Shown here: one piece after another, positions 42,828-52,000 of the stretch
How positions within the stretch are numbered: the first letter of the stretch is position 1
How the letters are laid out: each line of letters opens with the position of its first letter
From: Nocardia anocheti
Lineage (GTDB): Bacteria; Actinomycetota; Actinomycetes; Mycobacteriales; Mycobacteriaceae
Direction of reading: 5' to 3'
DNA: 64,000 nucleotides
Assembly (NCBI RefSeq): GCF_029675105.1
Contig: NZ_JAQQFV010000004.1
Location: forward strand, 372,001 to 436,000
Made by a program: the position numbers and the translations under genes
Notes under the pieces: model-generated
What the model was told of the DNA's origin: nothing
What the model saw: the letters and a program-made list of their open reading frames with translations, nothing else
Databases searched by the model: none

Positions 42828-44432
42828 TCACACCAGCCAGGCCGCCGCGTTCGCGGGCAACCGGTCCTCGACCACGGGCGCGCTGGCCAGCAGCACCTCT
42901 CCCGGCGGCAGCTGGATCGGCGCGTCGGTGGCGTTGAGGACACAGATCAGCCCGCCCGGCCTGCGGAAGGCCAGGGCGCCGTCGGGGCTGCCGTACCACT
43001 CGATCCGGTCGCCGGAGAATTCCGGCCGGGTCCCGCGCAGGTCGATGGCCAGCCGGTACAGCGACAGCGTCGAATGCAGTGTCTCCAGTTGGGCTTCCAC
43101 CGTGCGGTCGGCCCAGTCGGCGGGGATCGGCAACCACGAATCGGTGCCCGCGGTGAAGCCGAACGACGGGGTCCGGCCCTCCCAGGGAATCGGAACCCGG
43201 CAGCCGTCGCGACCGCGTTCGGTGCGGCCCGAGCGCTCCCACACCGGGTCCCGCAGGACGTCCTCGGGCAGATCGTCGACGTTGGGCAGGCCGAGTTCGG
43301 CGCCGTTGTAGACGAAGACCGCGCCGGGCAGCGCGAGTTCCACCATCATCATCGCCCTGGCCCTGGCCACGCCGATCTTGCCGCCGCCGTAGCGGGTCAC
43401 CTCGCGCTCGACATCGTGATTGGACAGCGTCCAGGTCGGTGGCGCGCCGACGACGCTCACCGCTTCGAGCGAATGGGTGATCGCGGTTCGCACGCCCTCG
43501 GCGGTGAACGGGGTCTCGGCGAGGCGGAAGTTGAAGGCCAGGTGCAGTTCGTCGGGGCGCACGTATTCACCGAAGCGGATGTTGTCCTCGACCCACACCT
43601 CGCCGATCGACACCGCGTGCGGGTAGTCGTCGAGCACGGTGCGGATGCGGCGGTGGATGGCGTGCACGCCGGGGTCGTTGAAGCGCGGATCGTCGTCGTC
43701 GTTGACCAGCAGGCGGGTGGTGACCTCGGCCATGTCGGGCAGCCCGGCCGGTTTGGCCATGCCGTGCGCCACGTCGATGCGGAACCCGTCGACGCCGCGG
43801 TCGAGCCAGAACCGCAGTGTCTTCTCGAAGTCGTCGGCGACCTCGGGGTTGTCCCAGTTCAGGTCGGGCTGTTCGGCGGCGAAGATGTGCAGGTACCACT
43901 GGCCGGGCGTGCCGTCGGCCTCGGTGACCCTGGTCCAGGCCGGGCCGCCGAAGATGCTGGGCCAGTTGTTGGGCGGTTCGGCGCCATCGGGGCCGCGGCC
44001 GTCGCGGAAGATGTAGCGGGCGCGTTCGGGGCTGCCGGGCGCGGCGTCCAGGGCCGCGGTGAACCAGGGATGTTCGACGCTGGTGTGATTGGGTACCAGA
44101 TCCATCGTGACCTTGATCTCGCGATCGTGGGCCTCGGCGATGAGCTCGTCCATGGCGGCCAGCCCGCCGAACACCGGGTCGATGTCGCGCGGGTCGGACA
44201 CGTCGTACCCGCCGTCGGCCTGCGGCGAGCGCATCACCGGACAGATCCACAGCGCGTCCACACCGAGTAGCTCGAGATAGCCCATCTTCTCGCGTACGCC
44301 GCCCAGATCGCCGATTCCGTCACCATCGGAGTCGGCGAACGAACGCGGATAGACCTGATAGAACACGGCGGTTGTCCACCACGGAGCGGTGCTTTTGTCC
44401 CCCGGCACCGGCGAGGCAGGTGTCTGTGTCAC
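42828..44432 (-). CDS. aglA: Alpha-glucosidase, GH13 family
   Basis: A 534-residue GH13 enzyme hydrolysing terminal alpha-1,4 (or 1,6) glucosides. Conserved regions in order: DLVPNHTS (region I, about 118), DGFRIDVAH with the Asp nucleophile (region II, about 215), GEVWVED with the acid/base Glu (region III, about 271), and LSNHDVERE (region IV, about 335). I use GTG 44432 (MTQTPASP), which gives family length; the frame is open to 44489 but upstream codons are not conserved-looking. M. tuberculosis Rv2471 is the positional counterpart. Likely role: maltose, trehalose-derived or glycogen fragment breakdown. Confidence 0.94.
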   Translation of the reverse strand: MTQTPASPVPGDKSTAPWWTTAVFYQVYPRSFADSDGDGIGDLGGVREKMGYLELLGVDALWICPVMRSPQADGGYDVSDPRDIDPVFGGLAAMDELIAEAHDREIKVTMDLVPNHTSVEHPWFTAALDAAPGSPERARYIFRDGRGPDGAEPPNNWPSIFGGPAWTRVTEADGTPGQWYLHIFAAEQPDLNWDNPEVADDFEKTLRFWLDRGVDGFRIDVAHGMAKPAGLPDMAEVTTRLLVNDDDDPRFNDPGVHAIHRRIRTVLDDYPHAVSIGEVWVEDNIRFGEYVRPDELHLAFNFRLAETPFTAEGVRTAITHSLEAVSVVGAPPTWTLSNHDVEREVTRYGGGKIGVARARAMMMVELALPGAVFVYNGAELGLPNVDDLPEDVLRDPVWERSGRTERGRDGCRVPIPWEGRTPSFGFTAGTDSWLPIPADWADRTVEAQLETLHSTLSLYRLAIDLRGTRPEFSGDRIEWYGSPDGALAFRRPGGLICVLNATDAPIQLPPGEVLLASAPVVEDRLPANAAAWLV

Positions 44433-44609
44433 AACCGCAATATTGCCAAAAACCGCCCGCGATATTCCTGCGGCGCGGCACTTTCTCACGATCCGGCAAA
44501 TCGCCAGCGTCGGCCACGCCGAGGCGAAACCTCGCGGTAAACCTCGATATCGCCGCGAAATCGGGCCGCTACCTGCCGGTCATCAGCGAACGCGGGGCAC
44601 CCGGGTGGG

Positions 44610-45023
44610 TCAGTTCGGGGAGTTCTGCAAGGACGCCGCGGCCATTTGGAAGTAGTCCATGAGCGCCTTGCGGTGTTCGTCGTCCAGGATCGACGGCTCG
44701 ATCTCGCCCACGGCGATGGTCATGCACCGCATCCAGGCGTCGCGTTCCAGCGGCCCGATGACGAACGGATGGTGCCGCATCCGCAGCCGGGGGTGCCCAC
44801 GCTCGTCGGAGTAGGTACGCGGCCCACCCCAGTACTGCTCGAGGAACATCCGCAGCCGCCGCTCGGCCGGGCCGAGGTCTTCCTCCGGGTACATCGGCCG
44901 CAGGATCTCGTCGGCGGCGACCTCGCGATAGAACACCGACACGATCCGGCGGAAGGTCTCCGCGCCACCCACCGCGTCGTAGAACGAGGTCGTTGTCTGC
45001 TCACCTGAAGTCACGTACCCCAT
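44610..45023 (-). CDS. glbO: Truncated haemoglobin, group II (HbO)
   Basis: A 137-residue 2-over-2 globin. B-helix FYREV, CE region [23 protein letters not shown] (group II signature), proximal His in RHHPFVIG (about 85) and Trp in RDAWMRCM (about 98), the TrpG8 that defines group II. It binds O2 and is thought to aid respiration or peroxide/NO chemistry. Divergent from the HNH gene. The order glbO-aglA matches Mycobacterium. Confidence 0.95.
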   Translation of the reverse strand: MGYVTSGEQTTTSFYDAVGGAETFRRIVSVFYREVAADEILRPMYPEEDLGPAERRLRMFLEQYWGGPRTYSDERGHPRLRMRHHPFVIGPLERDAWMRCMTIAVGEIEPSILDDEHRKALMDYFQMAAASLQNSPN

Positions 45024-45208
45024 TGTGCCCCGGTGACCGGCGGCCCCGCCCGGCGGCAGCGCGCATCACGAACGCATGGCCCTTCAACCACAGTTCACCC
45101 GGAAGTTTGAAAAATAGCCGTGCAATACCGGCGCGAGCGTGGTCAACTGGGTGACAGTATCGACCCCAGATACCACATGATCCTGCCAATCATGAAATCG
45201 AGGTCAAG

Positions 45209-45922
45209 ATGAAGCAGCGACCAGGCGCCCGGTCACACGAGGCGCGCGCGTATCGACAACTCCAGCCCGCCGACGTCCACAACCGTGGCTCGGGGGCCAT
45301 CCCGCTGCACATCCTGTCCGATCACCATCCGGGCGCATCCGGTCGTCACGACCTGCCGCATCACCCCGCGCCATTGCATCTCGCCGGAGACCACGACGCC
45401 GCCGCATGGCGCAAACGCCGGGTCCTCCTCCTCAACGCCACCTACGAGCCCCTCACCGCCCTGTCGGCGCGCCGCGCCGTGGTCCTGCTGATCTGCGCCA
45501 AGGCCGACGCCGTCCACGACGATCCCGACGCCCCGGTCCTGCACTCCGCGGGGGCCGCCGTGGCGATTCCCTCCGTCATCCGGTTGCGCACCTACGTGCG
45601 GGTGCCCTATCGCGCCCGGGTTCCGATGACCCGCGCCGCCCTCATGCACCGCGACCGCTACCGGTGCGGCTACTGCGGCGGCAAGGCCGAGACCATCGAC
45701 CACGTCATCCCCCGCAGCCGCGGCGGCGAGCACTCGTGGGAGAACTGCGTGGCCAGCTGCGCGCCCTGCAACCACCGCAAGGCCGACAAGATGCTGGCCG
45801 AACTCGGCTGGACACTGCGTCATCCACTGGTCTCGCCCAAGGGCCCGCACTGGCGGTTGCTCTCGACCACCGCCGAACTGGATCCGCTCTGGTTGCAGTA
45901 TCTCGGCGAAGGGGCCGCCTGA
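45209..45922 (+). CDS. HNH endonuclease-domain protein
   Basis: A 237-residue protein; the HNH fold is C-terminal with a zinc ribbon: CGYCGG (about 152), DHVIPRSRGG (about 164-173), WENCVASCAPCNHRKADKML (about 178-197). The first 70 residues are His/Pro-rich and poorly conserved, so an internal start (for example near RRVLLLNATYEPL, residue 70) cannot be excluded. Homologues (Rv2469c type, from memory) lie next to glbO in Mycobacteriales, arguing for a housekeeping nuclease rather than a mobile element. It converges on the cupin regulator with one base between stops. Confidence 0.85.
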   Translation: MKQRPGARSHEARAYRQLQPADVHNRGSGAIPLHILSDHHPGASGRHDLPHHPAPLHLAGDHDAAAWRKRRVLLLNATYEPLTALSARRAVVLLICAKADAVHDDPDAPVLHSAGAAVAIPSVIRLRTYVRVPYRARVPMTRAALMHRDRYRCGYCGGKAETIDHVIPRSRGGEHSWENCVASCAPCNHRKADKMLAELGWTLRHPLVSPKGPHWRLLSTTAELDPLWLQYLGEGAA

Positions 45923-45923
45923 G

Positions 45924-46493
45924 TCAGGGGCTCTCGATCACCATCGAGGCCCAGGTGCCCGGTTCCAGCGCCTCGAAGACATGCGGGAGATCGCCCAGGT
46001 AGCGCACGTAGTCACCGGGGCCCACCTCGATCGGCTCGTCCGCCGGGCCGACCAGCGCGCGTCCGGCGGCCAGCACCACGTGCTCGACCACGCCCGGGGT
46101 GTGCGGCTCGGACCGGCGCACATGGCCCGGCTCGGCCGCGATCCGGTACACATCGCAGCGGGTGTGTGACTGGCCCGCCGCGAGCAAGGTCACCCGGTAG
46201 TCGGCGTCGGCCGAGGGCACCGGCGCGCCCTCGTCGGCGCGGATCACCTGGACCTGCGGCCGAGGCGGGTCGAGCAGGCGCGAGAACGGCATCTCCAGCG
46301 CCACGCACAGCGCCCACAGGGTCTCCAGGCTGGGATTACCGGTGCCCGATTCCAGTTGCGACAGTGTCGATTTCGCGACCCCGGCCCGGCTGGCGACCTC
46401 GGTCAGCGACAAACCTGCGCGGGCGCGTTCGCGCCGCAGCGACGCCGCGATCACCGCTTGGGGTGGTCCGGCGACCGGGTCCTGCCGGTCCAT
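45924..46493 (-). CDS. XRE-cupin transcriptional regulator
   Basis: A 189-residue two-domain regulator: HTH_3 at about 15-72 (LRRERARAGLSLTEVASRAG, AKSTLSQLESGTGNPSLETLWAL) and a cupin_2 at about 105-185 (VYRIAAEPGHV, HTPGVVEHVVLAAG, VGPGDYVRYLGDLPHVFEAL). AGGAGG six bases upstream sets the ATG at 46493. It is divergent from azlC; this regulator class commonly controls AzlCD exporters, so it probably represses them in response to a branched-chain amino acid or related ligand. Confidence 0.92.
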   Translation of the reverse strand: MDRQDPVAGPPQAVIAASLRRERARAGLSLTEVASRAGVAKSTLSQLESGTGNPSLETLWALCVALEMPFSRLLDPPRPQVQVIRADEGAPVPSADADYRVTLLAAGQSHTRCDVYRIAAEPGHVRRSEPHTPGVVEHVVLAAGRALVGPADEPIEVGPGDYVRYLGDLPHVFEALEPGTWASMVIESP

Positions 46494-46523
46494 CAACGCC
46501 TCCTGGGAGCTGGCGAGTTCGCG

Positions 46524-46561
46524 TTGACTTTACCCACCGCGTGCGTTCACTATGAGAAACA
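46524..46561 (+). promoter_or_regulatory. Candidate leaderless promoter of azlC
   Basis: TTGACT (46524-46529) and CACTAT (46548-46553) with an 18-base spacer would start transcription about 46560, exactly at the second in-frame ATG of azlC (46561). No ribosome-binding site exists before either ATG, which fits leaderless translation, frequent in this order. Confidence 0.45.
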
Positions 46562-47256
46562 TGCGTTCGATATGGCGAACACTCGATCGGCGGACCGGTA
46601 CGGCCGTGGCCGCGGCCTGCCTGGCCGTCGGCCTGTTCGGGGTGTCCTACGGTGCCTCCACCATCGCGGCGGGCTTCCCGGTCTGGATGCCGATCGTGAT
46701 GGCGGTGACGGTGCTGGCCGGCGGCTCGGAACTGCTGTTCTTCGGCATCGTGGCCGGCGGTGGCAGCCCGATCGCGGCCGTCGTGGCCGGGCTGCTGCTC
46801 AATGCCCGGCACCTGCCCTACGGCCTGTCGGCCCCGGAAGTCTTCGGCCGTGGGTGGCGGCGCGCGCTGGGCATCCACGTCCTCAACGACGAATCGGTCG
46901 CCTTCGCCACCGCCCCGGGCGACCCCGCCCGCAAACGCGCCGCGTACTGGGCCTGCGGCATCGGCGTGGCCATGTGCTGGCCGCTGGGCGCGACCCTGGG
47001 CGCCGCCCTCGGCGCGATCGTCCCCGACACCGCCGCGCTCGGCCTCGACACCGTCTCCCCGGTCATCCTGCTGGCCCTCATCCTCCCCGCCCTGCGCGAC
47101 CGCGCGACCCTGCGCCCGGTCCTGTCCGGCGCGGCACTGGCCGTGGTCGTGGCCCCGTTCGTCCCCGCCGGTCTCCCGGTACTCATCGCACTGCTGGGCC
47201 TGGTGTTCGCCCTGCGCCCACCGGCGCCGGACCACACGGCGGTCACCGCATGCTGA
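46552..47256 (+). CDS. azlC: AzlC-family amino-acid exporter subunit
   Basis: A 234-residue membrane protein of the AzlC family with about six spans; GVSYGASTIAAGFPVWMPIVMAVTVLAGGSELLFFG and the characteristic LLLNARHLPYGLS (about 84-96) are clear. Together with AzlD it exports branched-chain amino acids. ATG 46552 is the longest start; ATG 46561 is favoured if the gene is leaderless. Its stop TGA overlaps an ATG (ATGCTGA) that opens an unrelated 59-codon frame. Divergent from the XRE-cupin regulator. Confidence 0.9.
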   Translation: MRNMRSIWRTLDRRTGTAVAAACLAVGLFGVSYGASTIAAGFPVWMPIVMAVTVLAGGSELLFFGIVAGGGSPIAAVVAGLLLNARHLPYGLSAPEVFGRGWRRALGIHVLNDESVAFATAPGDPARKRAAYWACGIGVAMCWPLGATLGAALGAIVPDTAALGLDTVSPVILLALILPALRDRATLRPVLSGAALAVVVAPFVPAGLPVLIALLGLVFALRPPAPDHTAVTAC

Positions 47257-47425
47257 CGACAGCTCCGGCATCGGGAAGCCGCTGTCGCGGTCGGGCCGAC
47301 GCACGATCCCGCGACATCGCGGGCCTATCGGCCGCGGGGCACCCCGGACTGCCACGCGTCGGCCGAGACGACCACCCCAAGAGACGCCCCCTGCCCGGCC
47401 GACGTCCGAATCGGGTGGGCCCGTG

Positions 47426-47746
47426 GTGAACGCGCCCTACCTGCTGCCCGCGATGCTCACGCTCGCCGTCGGCACTTACGCACTGCGCTGGACCGGCCCC
47501 GCCCTGCGGCATCGGCTCCGCCTGTCCGCCAGGACGATCCACCTGCTCGACACCGGCGCGCTGATCCTGCTCGCGGCCCTCGTGGCAACCGCGACCCTGC
47601 CGACCGGCTCCGGCGAACTCGGGATCGCCCTGCCCGCCGGGGTCGGCGTCGGCGGTGTCCTCGCCTGGCGCCGCGCACCGCTACTGGTGACCGTGCTCGC
47701 CGCCGCGTCTACAACGGCACTGCTACGCCTTGTCGGCGTGCACTGA
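47426..47746 (+). CDS. azlD: AzlD-family exporter small subunit
   Basis: A 106-residue protein with about three to four short spans (LLPAMLTLAVGTYALRW, LLDTGALILLAALVATATL, LPAGVGVGGVLAWR, LLVTVLAAASTTALLRLVG), the AzlD pattern. It starts at GTG 47426 (or GTG 47423); the first span begins at once, as usual. Normally azlC and azlD overlap by a few bases; here 169 bp separate them, an unusual spacing. It completes the exporter. Confidence 0.8.
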   Translation: MNAPYLLPAMLTLAVGTYALRWTGPALRHRLRLSARTIHLLDTGALILLAALVATATLPTGSGELGIALPAGVGVGGVLAWRRAPLLVTVLAAASTTALLRLVGVH

Positions 47747-47923
47747 CCACACGCCGCGAATTCCGATCGGCATCCGACGAAACCCTCACGGGCGCAATGG
47801 CACAGCACCGCCACATCGGCCAACACCACCACGCCAGCAAGAGCCCGCGCCGGCAGGCACCGTCGCGCCATCAGCAGCGGCGGCGGCCTGTAGCTGGGCG
47901 GGGGTGGGCGCTCGGTCGGGGAT

Positions 47924-48595
47924 TCAGCTGGGTGACAGCGGGATTGCCCCGCCGAGGCGGCGGGCGACGGAGCCGTAGCGGGCGTCCAGGCGCAACCAGG
48001 TGCGGGTCGCGCGGACGCGGACCAGTTCGGTGGGCTGGATACGGCGGGACTCGGCCTTCTCACCCGCGTGCGGGATGAAGTCCATGGCGGTCAGGGCGAA
48101 GACCACGCGCATCGGGACCTCGACGGCCAGGTCGTCCGCGCCGGTGACGGTGAGCACCGACTGGTCCAGCAGCGAGGCGGGCGGGCCGTGGGCGCCGCCG
48201 TGTTCGCGGGCCACGTCCGCGCCGCGCTCGGCCAGCTCGACCAGGGCGCGGGCGGGCACGTCGTCGACGTGGGTGAAGCCGTCGACGGGCGGCAGCGCCC
48301 CGCGCCAGGCCGAATCCATCGAATAGCCCAGGTCGACCGGGTGTCCGGTGCGCAGACCGGCCAGTACCGTGTCGGCCGCGGCGGTGGCGTCGTCGACGCC
48401 GAGTTCGGCGGTGACCGTGCGCACGGCGAGGGTCTCGAACCCGGTCGCCACCCAGGCCGAGACGAGGCTCGACCCGCGGCGGCGCAACCGGACGACGGCG
48501 GCGGGGTCCAGGCGCAGCGCCCGGGTGAGGAAGGTGGCCAGGTTCTCGCGTTCGGCCGGGTCGGGCGTGTGCAGCACCCGCTGTTCGGAGCTCAC
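47924..48595 (-). CDS. Conserved hypothetical protein (Rv2474c type)
   Basis: A 223-residue soluble protein of unknown function, conserved in Mycobacteriales upstream-downstream of the thioesterase-gdh genes. It is alpha/beta-like with segments ENLATFLTRALRLDPAAVVRLRRRGSSLVSAW and VEVPMRVVFALTAMDFI, ending in a basic region (RVRATRTWLRLDARYGSVARRLGG). No motifs recognised. It starts at GTG 48595, 4 bp after the thioesterase stop, so it is the last gene of the gdh-thioesterase operon. Confidence 0.75.
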   Translation of the reverse strand: MSSEQRVLHTPDPAERENLATFLTRALRLDPAAVVRLRRRGSSLVSAWVATGFETLAVRTVTAELGVDDATAAADTVLAGLRTGHPVDLGYSMDSAWRGALPPVDGFTHVDDVPARALVELAERGADVAREHGGAHGPPASLLDQSVLTVTGADDLAVEVPMRVVFALTAMDFIPHAGEKAESRRIQPTELVRVRATRTWLRLDARYGSVARRLGGAIPLSPS

Positions 48596-48599
48596 GAAA

Positions 48600-49070
48600 T
48601 CAGGCCCGCCACAGCGCCAGATAGTCGCGTTCGGTATCGCTGAGCCTGCGCAGTCGCTGGGTCTCGATGTCGAACGCGGCCAGTTGCGTGGTCGCGGTGA
48701 CCGCGGGCGGCGAATCGGGCGCCACGCCGTTGGCCCGCACCTCGTAGCCGATCGTGAAATCGACCGCGCGCAACTGCTTGACCCACATCGCGATGTCGAG
48801 CGGGGTGTCCTCGTGACGCAGCTGACCCCGGTACTTCACGTGCAGGTCGACCAGCACGCAACCCTGGCGCCCCATCGAGGCGGTGGGCTTGTCGTCATCG
48901 AACAGCCAGGGAATGCGCGCCTCCTCCAGCAGCGTCACCATCCGCGCGTGGTTCACGTGCTGGAACACGTCCATATCCGACCAGCGGATCTCGACCTTCG
49001 CGTGAAAACGCTGCGGCAACACCAGATCTGGCGTGGGTGCGGCGGTGTCGCCGTTGGGCGAACTCGTCAC
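48600..49070 (-). CDS. Acyl-CoA thioesterase, 4HBT hotdog fold
   Basis: A 156-residue hotdog thioesterase of the 4-hydroxybenzoyl-CoA type: VEIRWSDMDVFQHVNHARMVTLLEEARI (about 26-53) contains the catalytic Asp of the D-x-D/F-x-HVNN-like motif. VDLHVKYRGQLRHEDTPL is the second strand pair. GTG start at 49070 overlaps the gdh stop by 4 bp, indicating coupled translation. Positional counterpart of Rv2475c. Hydrolyses short to medium acyl-CoA; the substrate is unknown. Confidence 0.9.
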   Translation of the reverse strand: MTSSPNGDTAAPTPDLVLPQRFHAKVEIRWSDMDVFQHVNHARMVTLLEEARIPWLFDDDKPTASMGRQGCVLVDLHVKYRGQLRHEDTPLDIAMWVKQLRAVDFTIGYEVRANGVAPDSPPAVTATTQLAAFDIETQRLRRLSDTERDYLALWRA

Positions 49071-52000
49071 CGTGGTACCTCCGATTGGGCGCCCACCCCG
49101 CTCACCATGCTCCGCACCTGTCGCGCGGCGACCGACAGTGTGGCGAGGTCGTGGGTCCCGGACTCGAACAGTTCCGCCAGGGCCGCGCGCGCACGACCCA
49201 GCCGGGACTGGTTCTTCGACTCCCAGTATGCAATTTTCTCGTCGGCGGTTTCCTCCGGGTCACCCGCGGAGAGCACATCGAGGGTGAGCGAACGCAGCGA
49301 ACCGTACATGTCGTCGCGCAGCGCGAGCCGGGCCAGCGCGTGCCAGCGGTCGCCGCGCTCGAGGTGGCTGACCGCCTCGAGCAGCCAGTCGATCTTCAGG
49401 TGCTCGTTGAGCGCGTAGTACAGCGCGCCCACCTCGGCGCCGTCGCGATCGGCGATGTCGGCGATGTCGACCACGTCCAGCAGCGGGAACATGCTCAGCA
49501 GCCCGAACACCTCGGTCGCCAGGTCGGTCGGCGCGCCGCGCGCGATCAGCTCGGCCGCGCCCTGGGTGAGCGAGGTGACGTGGTGTCCGCGCAACCAGCC
49601 CGGCACCTGCGGCGCGAGTTCCTGCACGCGACGGTGATAGCGGTTGATCTCGGCGCCCACCGCGATGGGCTGCGGCCGGTTGCTGAGCAGCCAGCGCGAG
49701 GCCCGGTCCAGCGTGCGCTTGGATTCCAGCTCCAGCAGATCGCACACCCCGGCCGGTGCGTCGGCGCCACGGATGCGCGCCCACACCTCGTGCAGTTCGA
49801 AGATCTCGCTGGCCGCGGCGAAGGCCCGCACCACATCGGAGGTGCTCGCGCCCACCTCCTCGCCGAGCCGGTGCGCGTAGGTGATGCCGCCGTAGTCGAC
49901 CATCTCGTTGACGATCATCGTGGTGACGATCTCGCGGCGCAGCCGGTGCTTCTTGATCTCGGCGCCGAAGCGCTCGCGCAGCGGGGTCGGGAAGTACAGC
50001 GGCAGCCTGCGCGCGAAGTAGGCGCTGTCGGGCAGGTCGGTGTCGAGCAGATCGGCCTTGAGCCCGAGCTTGACGTGGGCGAGCAGATTCGCCAGCTCCG
50101 GCGAGGCCAGCCCACTGCCCTCCTCGGCGCGACGCTTCAGCTCGGCCGTCGACGGCAGCGCCTCGAGCTCGCGATCCAGCCCGCGCCGCTGTTCCAGATC
50201 GTCGATGACACGCCCGTGCACGCTCGCCATCTGCGGCGCGTCGGTGCGCGCGATGCCGATGAGCGCGTTCTGATCCACATTGTCCTGCAACACCATCCGC
50301 GCGACCTCGTCGGTCATCGAGGCCAGCAGCGGGTTGCGGTCGGCGGGGGCCAGCGCGCCCGCGCTCACCACCCCGTCGAGCAGCACCTTGATGTTGACCT
50401 CGTGGTCGGAGCAGTCCACGCCCGCGGAGTTGTCCAGCGCGTCGGTGTTCATCTTGCCGCCCGCGCGGCAGAACTCGATGCGACCCAGGGCCGTCGCGCC
50501 CAGGTTGCCACCCTCGCCGACCACCTTGACCCGCAACTGGTTTCCGTCGACCCGCACCGCGTCGTTGGACTTGTCGCCCACCTCGGCATTGGACTCGGTG
50601 CTCGCCTTCACATAGGTGCCGATGCCGCCGTTCCACAGCAACTGCACCGGCGCCAGCAGGATCGCGCGCACCAGTTCCGGCGGCGAGAGTGCCTGCACCG
50701 CGTCGGGCAGGCCCAGCGCGGCCCTGGCCTGCGCCGAGATCGGCACCGATTTCACCGTCCGCTCGAACACCCCGCCGCCGTCGCTGATCAGGGAGCGGTC
50801 GTAGTCGGCCCAGGACGAGCGCGGCAGCGCGAACAGTCGCTCGCGCTCGGCGAAGGAGGTGGCGGCGTCGGGATTCGGGTCGAGGAAGATGTGCCGGTGG
50901 TCGAACGCTGCGACCAACCGGATGTGGCGCGAGAGCAGCATGCCGTTGCCGAACACGTCACCGCTCATGTCGCCCACGCCGACCACGGTGAAGTCCTGGC
51001 TCTGGGTGTCGATGCCCATCTCGCGGAAGTGCCGTTTGACCGACTCCCACGCGCCCTTGGCGGTGATGCCCATGGCCTTGTGGTCGTAGCCCGCCGAGCC
51101 GCCGGAGGCGAAGGCGTCGCCGAGCCAGAAGCCGTAGCCGAGGGCCACGTCATTGGCGATGTCGGAGAAGCTGGCGGTGCCCTTGTCGGCGGCGACCACC
51201 AGGTAGGTGTCGTCACCGTCACGGCGGACCACCCGGTCGGGCGGCAGCACGGCGCCGGTGGCCAGGTCGACGTTGTCGGTGACGTCGAGCAGCCCGGAGA
51301 TGAAGGTGCGGTAGCAGGCGGTGCCCTCGGCGATGCTCGCCTGCCGGTCCGCGGCCGGGTCACCGGTGGCCGCGGGCGGGCGCTTCACCACGAAACCGCC
51401 CTTGGCGCCCACGGGCACGATCACCGCGTTCTTCACCGCCTGCGCCTTGACCAGGCCCAGGATCTCGGTGCGGAAGTCCTCGAGCCGGTCCGACCAGCGC
51501 AGGCCACCGCGCGCCACCGAACCGAAGCGCAGATGCACGCCCTCGACCCGGGGCGAGTAGACGAAGATCTCGAATTGTGGTCGCGGCTTGGGCAATTCGG
51601 CGATCTCGCGCGGTTCCACCTTCAGCGACAGGTAGTCGCGCGGGCGACCCTCGGCGTCGACCACGTAGTAGTTGGTCCGCAGTGTCGCCTTGACCAGGCC
51701 CAGGATGGCCCGCAGGATCCGGTCGGCGTCCATGCTGACCACTTCGTCGATGCCCGCGCGCACCCTGGTCTCGAGCTCCGCGGCGGTCTCGGCCGAGACG
51801 GTGTCGGGGTCGAAGCGTGCCGCGAACAGCGCGACGAACTGCCGCGCCACCTCCGGATGCGCCAGCAGCACGCGCGCGATATTGGCCTGGCTGTACGGGA
51901 ACCCGGCCTGCTGCAGGTATTTCGCGTAGGCGCGCAGGATGGTGACCTCGCGCCAGCCGAGTCCGGCGCGCAGCACCAGCTCGTTGAGGCCGTCGGCCTC

